15,015 nt of DNA, taken from Fidelibacterota bacterium (GTDB taxonomy: Bacteria; Fidelibacterota; UBA8477). The stretch lies in contig JAIPJR010000063.1 of assembly GCA_021734045.1 (NCBI GenBank), forward strand, positions 1 through 15,015, written 5' to 3'. Positions 7,689 to 14,171 of this stretch are shown here, piece after piece. The notes under the pieces were generated by a model. It was given only the letters and a program-made list of their open reading frames with translations. It ran no database searches and was not told the origin of the DNA. A program made the translations under genes and the position numbers. Position 1 is the first letter of the stretch. The number at the start of each line of letters is the position of its first letter.

Positions 7689-8596
7689 TGCGTCTTACCA
7701 TTGCAGGTCAGACCATTGATATTCCCCCCGGGGTCTATCTGATTCTGGCTGGACCCACTGCTGTCGGTAAAACAGCGGTGGCGGAAGAGATCGCTGAACA
7801 GAGAGCCGTGGAAATTATCTCCGCGGACAGCCGCCAGGTGTATCGGGGCATGGATATTGGGACGGCCACACCTTCTCGGGAATTGCTGGTGCGCATTCCT
7901 CACCATTTTATCAATGAATTGTCACCGGACATGGTCTGGAGTGCGGGAGCGTTTTACCGGGAGGCTCGTAAACGGATTCGACACATCCTGGAGCACGGAA
8001 AGTTACCACTGGTTGTGGGCGGGACGGGGCTCTATCTGGATGCTTTGCGGAATGGCTTGTTCAAAGAGCCGCCCCGTAAAGCAGTGATCCGGGAGAAATA
8101 TGAGGCTGAATTAGAGCGGATCGGTACGGAATCACTCTGGCGGCGTCTGAATGACATAGACCCGGCTTATGCCGCGCTATTTCATCATCATGACACCAAA
8201 AAACTGGTACGGGCGTTTGAAATATTTGAACTCACCGGTATGCCGCCCACGCAAGCATTTGCCAAGAGCCAGGATCCCTTTGAGGTTGGTTCGCTGATGG
8301 TGATTCTCAATCGTCCGCGAGCGGAATTGTATGAGCGCATCAACTTACGGGTGCAGCAGATGGTGTCAGCAGGGTTGGTCAAAGAGTGCCAGGATTTACT
8401 GAGTGCGGGGTATGAACCCACACTTTATCCCTTGAAAACCATTGGCTATCAAGAGACATTTGCCTATCTGGACGGGACGATTAGTGAAGCGGAAATGATT
8501 GCATCTATTCAACAAGCTACCCGAAATTTTGCCAAGCGTCAGCTGACTTGGTTCCGGAATCATCCGTATGACTGCTGGATCGACTTGGAGGACTGA
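7688..8596 (+). CDS. miaA: tRNA dimethylallyltransferase MiaA
   Basis: MiaA adds a dimethylallyl group to N6 of adenosine 37 in tRNAs that read codons starting with U, the first step towards ms2i6A; it stabilises codon pairing. The 302-residue protein has the P-loop GPTAVGKT (22-29), SADSRQVYRGMDIGTA (45-60) with the conserved Asp47, IPHH (70-73) and GGTGLY (111-116). The start at 7688 was chosen over an in-frame ATG at 7616. The reasons are that 7616 lies deep inside mutL, that the extra 24 residues have no family counterpart, and that TAATG coupling with mutL is typical. About ten residues precede the usual family start, a mild extension. mutL-miaA adjacency is common in many bacteria. The 3' end carries the ribosome binding site of the next gene. 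Confidence 0.96.
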   Translation: MRLTIAGQTIDIPPGVYLILAGPTAVGKTAVAEEIAEQRAVEIISADSRQVYRGMDIGTATPSRELLVRIPHHFINELSPDMVWSAGAFYREARKRIRHILEHGKLPLVVGGTGLYLDALRNGLFKEPPRKAVIREKYEAELERIGTESLWRRLNDIDPAYAALFHHHDTKKLVRAFEIFELTGMPPTQAFAKSQDPFEVGSLMVILNRPRAELYERINLRVQQMVSAGLVKECQDLLSAGYEPTLYPLKTIGYQETFAYLDGTISEAEMIASIQQATRNFAKRQLTWFRNHPYDCWIDLED

Positions 8597-8600
8597 ATTG
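8587..8600 (+). promoter_or_regulatory. Ribosome binding site that fixes a TTG start for the patatin gene
   Basis: GGAGG (8587-8591), inside the last codons of miaA, stands 6 bp before TTG at 8598-8600, and the miaA stop lies between them. Starting at TTG puts a compact signal peptide at the very N-terminus. The in-frame ATG at 8568 would add ten polar residues before it and lacks such a site. Confidence 0.7.
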
Positions 8601-10856
8601 CGCCATTTCGCCATCATCTTGCTGTTGTCATTCAGTCTGATTTGGGGGCAGGAACGTCCCCGGCTAGGATTGGCACTTTCTGGTGGCGGTGCGCGGGGAT
8701 TGGCGCATGTGGGTGTGTTAAAAGCATTCGAAGAGCACCACATTCCCATCGATATCATTGGCGGCACCAGTGCCGGGGCGATTATTGGTGGATTGTACGC
8801 CGCCGGGGTTTCTCTGGAGGAATTTGAAGAATGGGAATCCAATGACCTGCTTGAGCGGGCCATGGAAAACCGTCTGGACCCGTACGAAACATCCCTGGAG
8901 AAACGGTTTCAGGATTTACCCTCCCAGTTTGAGCTCTATTTCAACCGCGACCGGTTTCAGCGGCCTACAGCACTTCTGTCCGATGTGGGCTTGTCCCGTC
9001 TGCTTACGTACGGTCTAGCACCCGGGAATTTTGCCGCCAATGGGAATTTTGACCAATTGGTCATCCCATTTCGTGCCATTACTGCGGACCTGGTAAAGCA
9101 AAAAGTCCACGTAATGGACTCGGGTTCGTTGATGGAGGCTATTCGAAAGTCCATGGCCTTTCCCATCATTTTTGAGCCGGTGAAGGAAGATTCGGCCCTG
9201 TACGTGGATGGTGGTATTTACGACAATCTGCCTATTGATGCCATTCGGCAAGCGGGTGCCGACTATATCGTGGCGGTGAATGTGGCGACGCCGGCACCCC
9301 AGTTCAGCGAGCTAAACGACCTGCCCAGTTTGGCGGCGTATTACATGAACATTTTTGCTGCCCGGAGTGATTCGTCTTCTGTGACCGGCTGGGATGCATT
9401 CATCGATATCAGTGTACCCAATATTAATCTGTTGGATTTTCACAAAAGTGCCGAGGCAATTCAGGCCGGATATGAAGCCGGTCTGGCAGCGGTTGAGAGA
9501 ATCAAACGGGAATTTCCCTATGAAAGCAACCCGGACTTGTTTCATCTGAAGCAGGAGATGATGCGAAATTGTCTGGACGATCGGGTAATTACTGATATTC
9601 ATATCACTGGTAATACCTTGTTAACCCGTGAGCAATTGTTACGAATGCTGCCGGTTAACCGTGGTGACACGCTTCGCTTTTTTCATGATTTGGATGCCAT
9701 TTACAGCCTGCTGACCAATAGTTTTATCAATTCCATGGCGGTTTCCTTTCTACCGGATGATTCTGGTGAAGGGGTGATTTTGCAAATTCACCTGGTGGAA
9801 AATCTTAAGATGCGATTAACGGGTGGATTTTATTTCGACCGCAGCGCCGGGATGAATATTTACGGCTCGTTTGAGAACCGACGGCTTTTTCGGACGGCGA
9901 TTTATAATCAGGCTATCCTGTATCTGGGAAATTTTCATGGTGGCTTAAGTTTGAGTCTTTCTCATCCCAACATGTTGCGTTATGAACTACTGAAACAACA
10001 GTTGGGGATGCAGTTGGTTCTGGGATCCCACTCCTACGAATATGATTCGCAGTTCGACGGTGTGAATTTTCTGACCTACCGGGTTACGGAGCTGCGATTG
10101 AGGGCACTGTCGTTGTTGAGTACAACTTTCCAACTTTCTGCCAGTATGAGTTATCGTGATTTTGGGTATGAAATTCCCGGCGGAACCCCTTTTGGTGATT
10201 ACCAGATGAGTATCCCCGGATGGGAGCAGGCGGGACAGACGGTTATCAGTCGGGGGAGTTACGGGCGCTACAGACTGGATATTTTGGTGGATGAGAGTCA
10301 GGAAGAGTTTCCGGTTGCGGAAGGATTGCGTACCGGTGTACGACTGACGGGAGGTATTACAAGACCTAATCTCCGGAACCTCCAATTACTCCACACCCAG
10401 TTAAAAGATGTGGTGTTCCATCGGCTGGACGCATACGGCACCGCAGGAGGGATGCTCACCAATCGCTTTGGAGCGGCATTTTCATTGGAATTGAATCGCA
10501 TGTTGGGTGATGCTCTGCAAGCACCTCTGCCGGAATGGGTTCAACCCTGGGAGGGTTCTTTGCAGAAATACAGCCTGGGAAAAACCATGCTGATGCAGAA
10601 TCAAATCACCATGATGACCGATTTGGTTTACAATCCCGGAATCCGCAATCTGTGGATACATCTGAATTTTTTCCAGGCTATCGGGAATCATTTTGATTTT
10701 TCCGATCTCACAACTTTGCAGGATCGGGATAATGTGGGAATTGAACTTTCCTTTGAGTATGAAACACCTATCGGTCCGCTGCTGTACGGGTTTTCCTGGG
10801 TGGAAAAGAGTGGCTGGACAGGGCAATCTTACGCCCGGATTGGCTGGATTTTTTAA
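8598..10856 (+). CDS. Outer-membrane patatin-like phospholipase with POTRA and beta-barrel (type Vd-like)
   Basis: The 752-residue exported protein has three parts. A signal peptide (residues 1-17, ending SLIWG) is followed by a patatin hydrolase of the RssA/PlpD group. Its oxyanion motif is GGGARG (29-34), the nucleophile Ser58 is in GTSAG, and the catalytic Asp204 is in DGG. Residues about 331-402 look like one POTRA domain (HITGNTLLTREQL... to a closing VEN). The rest, ending in a terminal Phe, fits a 16-stranded BamA/surface-antigen barrel. This is the architecture of PlpD, a type Vd autotransporter that puts a lipase on the cell surface. Whether the hydrolase is surface-exposed or periplasmic here is not known. 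All catalytic residues are present. It is the last gene of the operon, 1 bp after the miaA stop. Confidence 0.93.
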   Translation: MRHFAIILLLSFSLIWGQERPRLGLALSGGGARGLAHVGVLKAFEEHHIPIDIIGGTSAGAIIGGLYAAGVSLEEFEEWESNDLLERAMENRLDPYETSLEKRFQDLPSQFELYFNRDRFQRPTALLSDVGLSRLLTYGLAPGNFAANGNFDQLVIPFRAITADLVKQKVHVMDSGSLMEAIRKSMAFPIIFEPVKEDSALYVDGGIYDNLPIDAIRQAGADYIVAVNVATPAPQFSELNDLPSLAAYYMNIFAARSDSSSVTGWDAFIDISVPNINLLDFHKSAEAIQAGYEAGLAAVERIKREFPYESNPDLFHLKQEMMRNCLDDRVITDIHITGNTLLTREQLLRMLPVNRGDTLRFFHDLDAIYSLLTNSFINSMAVSFLPDDSGEGVILQIHLVENLKMRLTGGFYFDRSAGMNIYGSFENRRLFRTAIYNQAILYLGNFHGGLSLSLSHPNMLRYELLKQQLGMQLVLGSHSYEYDSQFDGVNFLTYRVTELRLRALSLLSTTFQLSASMSYRDFGYEIPGGTPFGDYQMSIPGWEQAGQTVISRGSYGRYRLDILVDESQEEFPVAEGLRTGVRLTGGITRPNLRNLQLLHTQLKDVVFHRLDAYGTAGGMLTNRFGAAFSLELNRMLGDALQAPLPEWVQPWEGSLQKYSLGKTMLMQNQITMMTDLVYNPGIRNLWIHLNFFQAIGNHFDFSDLTTLQDRDNVGIELSFEYETPIGPLLYGFSWVEKSGWTGQSYARIGWIF

Positions 10857-10912
10857 ACACCAGGCGTTTGTTTTGTGTTGACTCGAAACCGAGGTTGAAA
10901 CCCGGTTTATTG

Positions 10913-10944
10913 AAAAAGACCCCCGATGACGAGGGCCTTTTTTT
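10913..10944. terminator. Bidirectional intrinsic terminator between patatin gene and nrdJ
   Basis: A stem CCCCCG (10920-10925) / CGAGGG (10930-10935), with an ATGA loop and one mismatch, is flanked by A5 (10913-10917) on the left and T7 (10938-10944) on the right. It can therefore end transcripts on both strands, as expected between two convergent genes (stops at 10856 and 10989). A second small hairpin, AAACCG / CGGTTT, lies at 10886-10908. Confidence 0.82.
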
Positions 10945-10988
10945 AATCAAGAACGACAAAGTTCGTTTATATCGGAAAAATCCTTAGA

Positions 10989-13454
10989 TTAGCATTTCGA
11001 ATACCCACAATTGGGGCAGGTAACGCAGCCCGATTCGTGAAAGACATTTCCACCACATTCCGGACAGGTGGTCATGGTTTTGGAGTTACCGTGATCCGTT
11101 GTTTCAACCAGGTCGAACTGGGGTTGGTTGTCCTCTTCCGGGGCCATGTGGAAAGCTTTTTCGGTCTTGATATCCAGTGCAGTGGCATTTTTTTCAAACT
11201 CATTCAAATGCCGCTCCAGTGCCTTACCAATGGCGTCAGGCGTTGAGAGGATTAGCTGCCCTTCTTCCCACACCGGGTTGGGGCCGGAAATGCCCTTGAG
11301 TTGCTTCACGATTTCCCGCACATCAATTCCGGAACGCAGTGCCAGGGAAATTAACCGGCTGATGGCTTCGGCCTGGGCGGCTGCATTTCCACCGGCTTTC
11401 CCGATGGTAGTGAACACTTCGCACAATCCATTTTCATCGTGATTAATGGTGACATAGAGGGAACCTTCACCGGTACGAAGCCGGCGGGTAATGCCTACGG
11501 TGTCCCGGGGGCGTGTACGGGGCCGGAGCAGAGGTGCTTTTGCCGCATTGACCTGTGGTGCAGATTCAGGAAGCGTGCTCTGTTGGTTGGGCTGGCTGCC
11601 GTTATTACCTACAGCCGGCTCCGGCGAGGTTGGTTTTGCGGTTCCTGATTTTTTGTCAGAAATCAGAATGCCGTCCCGGCTGCCTTCGCGGTAAACCGTG
11701 ATTCCCTTCAGGCCTGCCTTATAAGCGGTCATATAAATATCGGCCACGGTCTCAACCGGTACATCTTCGGCCAAGTTCACTGTGGAACTGATGGAAGCAT
11801 CGATGTATTTCTGAATGACGCCCTGCATCTTGACCCGGAAATAGGGGTCAATATCATGAGCGGTCACCACATGGGGTGGCAGGTCAATGTCATCCCCAAA
11901 GAGTTTTTTGATGGTGGGATGGACGACCTTGTATTCGGTAAATTGGTCACCATAGCCTTCGTTTTTCTTCACACGACGTTTGTAGCTGGTGGCAAAGATG
12001 GGCTCAATTCCCGATGTCACCTGTGCCACGATGGCACCACTTCCGGTGGGGGCTACGGTTAGAATTGTGGAATTACGAATGCCTTTGGTTTTAATGGTCT
12101 CGCGGAGGCCTTTGGGAAGATTCTTGACGAATTTGCTCTGACGATAGCCCTCCCAGTCAAAATTGGGAAAAGCGCCCTTTTCTTCTGCCAGTTCCACGGA
12201 TGTTTCATAAGCCGTGTCACGCAGGACGTGCATGATTTCTTCCACAGCAGCCAGGGCTTCCTCAGTGTCATATTTGATGCCCCGGGCTACCAGCATATCA
12301 CCCAGACCGAGAATTCCCAGTCCAATCCGGCGGTCTGCTAATGCATTTTCCTTCTGCTCAGACAGTGCATGCCGGTCGGCATTGATATCAATAATATTGT
12401 CCAGAAAACGGGTCCCGTAGTTCACGGCAATTTTAAACGTATCCATCATGAAATTGCCGTCCGTGTCAACAAACCGCGCCAGGTTCAAAGCGCCCAGGTT
12501 ACAGCAACCACCGTCCGGAAGGGGTTGTTCACCACACGGATTGGTACTCACCAGCGGGCTGCAGTATTCGGCATTGTGGTGCTCCTTCATGGTATCCCAG
12601 AAGATTAGACCCGGTTCGGCGCTGGCGTGGGCGCTTTCGATGATGGCATCCCATAATTTCCGCGCCTTCACGGTTCTGTAGGTCTTACCACCCCAGACCA
12701 GGTCAAAATCGGTGTCCTTCTCCACCGCTTCCATGAATTCATGGGTCAAAAGGACCGAGATATTTGAATATTTCACCTTGTTCAAATCGCGTTTGATATT
12801 GACGAATTCATCAATATCCGGATGGTCCACGCGAATCGTCTGCATATTAGCGCCGCGACGGCCATGTTGGGCAATGGTGTTGGTGTTTTCGCTGAAGAGG
12901 TTCATAAACCCGGTGGGTCCGCAGGATTCACCGCCAGTACCACCGATAGCAGCGCCTTTTGGTCGCAGTACCGAGAGGTCGTGGCCACACCCGCCGCCGT
13001 ATTTGTAGGTTTTGGCTTCATCAATAATGGCGCTGTAGATGGCTGAGATGGAATCCTCTTTTACTGCCACCACATAACAGTTGTTCAGCGTGGTTTTTAT
13101 GTCATCCCGGCCAGCACCGTGCATGATGCGACCACCGGGTACAAAGCGAAAATCTTCCAGGATCTCAAAGAACTTGGTTTCCCAGGTCTCTACATCCTTC
13201 TCAATGGCGGCTGCTGCGCGTGCCATTCGTTCCCACAAATCGCGGGGTGAGGTTTCCCAGGGAGCCAGGTATTTATTCTGAAGTACTGAGCGTGCCAGAT
13301 CGTCTGTACCATAATAAGTTTCAATATTTGCACCCAATTTTTCCGGCTTGATGGAGTCTTTAGCGGGGGCTTCTGTGGTGGATTTGGTCGGCGATTCAAC
13401 CGGCACGTCTGCCGTGGGTTCGTTAGCGAACGGAAATTCTATCGTCTCAGACAT
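10989..13454 (-). CDS. nrdJ: Adenosylcobalamin-dependent (class II) ribonucleotide reductase
   Basis: This 821-residue enzyme makes deoxyribonucleotides from ribonucleotides using a thiyl radical generated from adenosylcobalamin. It needs no oxygen and no second subunit. The substrate-site Asn305, Cys307 and Glu309 lie in NPCGEQ, and the radical Cys318 follows in GGCCNLG at the same 11-residue distance as in Thermotoga NrdJ. Cys126 (NNCYVVAV) is the other redox cysteine, and PTGSGA (469-474) the phosphate-binding loop. A disordered Pro/Ser/Gln-rich linker (about 600-642) leads to a TSCPD-type domain (about 643-735). A C-terminal cysteine cluster (Cys797, 800, 810, 813, 816, 821) serves as zinc ribbon and redox tail. 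The first 40 residues are disordered and no clear ATP cone is seen. GAGG sits a few bases before the ATG. It is transcribed alone, divergent from tRNA-Gly. Confidence 0.97.
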   Translation of the reverse strand: MSETIEFPFANEPTADVPVESPTKSTTEAPAKDSIKPEKLGANIETYYGTDDLARSVLQNKYLAPWETSPRDLWERMARAAAAIEKDVETWETKFFEILEDFRFVPGGRIMHGAGRDDIKTTLNNCYVVAVKEDSISAIYSAIIDEAKTYKYGGGCGHDLSVLRPKGAAIGGTGGESCGPTGFMNLFSENTNTIAQHGRRGANMQTIRVDHPDIDEFVNIKRDLNKVKYSNISVLLTHEFMEAVEKDTDFDLVWGGKTYRTVKARKLWDAIIESAHASAEPGLIFWDTMKEHHNAEYCSPLVSTNPCGEQPLPDGGCCNLGALNLARFVDTDGNFMMDTFKIAVNYGTRFLDNIIDINADRHALSEQKENALADRRIGLGILGLGDMLVARGIKYDTEEALAAVEEIMHVLRDTAYETSVELAEEKGAFPNFDWEGYRQSKFVKNLPKGLRETIKTKGIRNSTILTVAPTGSGAIVAQVTSGIEPIFATSYKRRVKKNEGYGDQFTEYKVVHPTIKKLFGDDIDLPPHVVTAHDIDPYFRVKMQGVIQKYIDASISSTVNLAEDVPVETVADIYMTAYKAGLKGITVYREGSRDGILISDKKSGTAKPTSPEPAVGNNGSQPNQQSTLPESAPQVNAAKAPLLRPRTRPRDTVGITRRLRTGEGSLYVTINHDENGLCEVFTTIGKAGGNAAAQAEAISRLISLALRSGIDVREIVKQLKGISGPNPVWEEGQLILSTPDAIGKALERHLNEFEKNATALDIKTEKAFHMAPEEDNQPQFDLVETTDHGNSKTMTTCPECGGNVFHESGCVTCPNCGYSKC

Positions 13455-13504
13455 GTGTACCTCAATTTTATCTGATTTCCTGCCGCTTTTGGCTGGGATT
13501 CTGC

Positions 13505-13520
13505 GAGAGGTTTTCCTCTC
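13505..13520 (-). other. Hairpin in the nrdJ 5' leader
   Basis: Read on the minus strand, GAGAGG-AAAA-CCTCTC is a perfect 6-bp stem with an AAAA loop, about 50 nt before the nrdJ start codon. Two more pairs are possible across a bulge. No T-run follows, so it is not an intrinsic terminator. It could affect message stability or nothing at all. Confidence 0.5.
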
Positions 13521-13575
13521 AGCGAATACTTAATTTGCTGTCAATTCAAGCGATCGTTTTTTGATATCGCCTGCG

Positions 13576-13604
13576 AATATATAAGTCGATGAACTGTGGT
13601 TCAA
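13576..13604 (-). promoter_or_regulatory. Sigma-70-like promoter of nrdJ
   Basis: On the minus strand, TTGAAC (13599-13604) and TATATT (13576-13581) are 17 bp apart, matching the -35 and -10 consensus at 4/6 and 5/6 positions. They also approximate the FCB form (TTG-N20-TATATTCG). Transcription would start near 13569, giving a leader of about 115 nt. Confidence 0.55.
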
Positions 13605-13612
13605 TTAAAAAA

Positions 13613-13659
13613 ATACCAAATGTTGATAGGACGATGAAAAAGTCACCAAGATATAGTGC
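13613..13659 (-). promoter_or_regulatory. Putative tandem NrdR boxes upstream of nrdJ
   Basis: Two 16-bp sites, 13613-13628 and 13644-13659, fit the NrdR consensus acaCwAtATaTwGtgt. The site at 13644 matches about 11/16 positions and the one at 13613 about 9/16. Both keep all six invariant bases (C4, A6, A8, T9, T11, G13). They start exactly 31 bp apart, three helical turns, as in known NrdR box pairs. They lie just upstream of the -35 element. NrdR represses ribonucleotide reductase genes according to the ATP/dATP balance. This is a hand match; no NrdR gene is in the window. Confidence 0.42.
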
Positions 13660-13805
13660 TAAAGCCATACAACGCTTCAGCTTAGCTTAAATATGACCTC
13701 ATAACTCACATTAAGGATGAAGGCGGGTGTAAATTTCCTTCACTCTCAGTTGAAAATCCGGACACCAAAAATTAAAACAAAGTAATAATGCTCCCAAGTC
13801 TGCCA

Positions 13806-13822
13806 TTTTGACGGCGTCAAAA
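13806..13822. repeat. 17-bp palindrome TTTTGACG-G-CGTCAAAA
   Basis: Perfect 8-bp arms around a single G lie in the divergent nrdJ / tRNA-Gly region, about 85 bp before the tRNA promoter and 200 bp before that of nrdJ. The compact symmetry is typical of a dimeric regulator's operator. I cannot name the regulator. The rest of 13660-13887 shows no gene and no other strong signal. Confidence 0.45.
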
Positions 13823-13888
13823 ATATTCAGGAGTTGATGATATCGCTGGGGTGATGGTACTCTTTTTTGTTTCGGGAAAAATAAATTT

Positions 13889-13917
13889 TTTCCACTGCAG
13901 GACTGGCGGTTTATATT
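13889..13917 (+). promoter_or_regulatory. Promoter of tRNA-Gly with GC-rich discriminator
   Basis: TTTCCA (13889-13894) and TATATT (13912-13917) are 17 bp apart. They are followed by the GC-rich discriminator AGCGCGCC (13918-13925), typical of stable-RNA promoters under stringent control. The start would be near 13924, giving a leader of about 12 nt. Confidence 0.5.
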
Positions 13918-13935
13918 AGCGCGCCTTTTTGGCAT

Positions 13936-14006
13936 GCGAGTGTAGTTCAATGGTAGAACCTCAGCTTCCCAAGCTGATGACGTGGGTTCGATTCCCATCA
14001 CTCGCT
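13936..14006 (+). tRNA. tRNA-Gly, anticodon CCC
   Basis: The full cloverleaf can be drawn. The 7-bp acceptor stem is GCGAGTG / CACTCGC (13936-13942 with 13999-14005). The D stem is GTTC / GAAC, the anticodon stem TCAGC / GCTGA has loop TTCCCAA (13966-13972), and the T arm has loop TTCGATT. The anticodon CCC (13968-13970) reads GGG. The discriminator is T at 14006, as usual for bacterial glycine tRNAs. The CCA end is not encoded. The gene is single, with no neighbouring tRNA. Confidence 0.97.
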
Positions 14007-14138
14007 CATTTTTCACCCAACCGTCAACATTTCCAAATCATCGGCTGATGGAACCGATCTTCCCCCGCAGCCGAAAAATCTTCTCGACACTGGAATAGGG
14101 CTTGTTATGAATTTGCACGGAGAGTAATTTCCTAAGGT

Positions 14139-14154
14139 CTTTAAACGATTAAAG
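14139..14154. repeat. Small inverted repeat before the secreted-protein gene
   Basis: CTTTAA-ACGA-TTAAAG, with perfect 6-bp arms, lies 17 bp before the ATG at 14172 and just ahead of its ribosome binding site. It could be an operator or chance in AT-rich DNA. In the same gap (14007-14171) there is also TCGGCTG / CAGCCGA (14041-14047, 14068-14074). No convincing promoter was found. Confidence 0.3.
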
Positions 14155-14171
14155 TTACACTGGGAGATTCT

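Noticed and set aside
10886-10908. AAACCG / CGGTTT hairpin as the patatin-gene terminator
   Set aside because: The stem is short and has no T-run. The hairpin at 10913-10944 is the better terminator.
13455-13700. Cobalamin riboswitch before nrdJ
   Set aside because: No B12 box or matching core was found on the minus strand; only a simple 6-bp hairpin is present.
13711-14016. 101-codon minus-strand frame containing GIEPTSSAWEAEVLPLNYTR
   Set aside because: It is the antisense reading of tRNA-Gly and its flank. This peptide is a well-known false protein produced by translating across tRNA genes.
14041-14074. TCGGCTG / CAGCCGA as a terminator after tRNA-Gly
   Set aside because: The loop is long (20 nt) and no T-tract follows on the plus strand.
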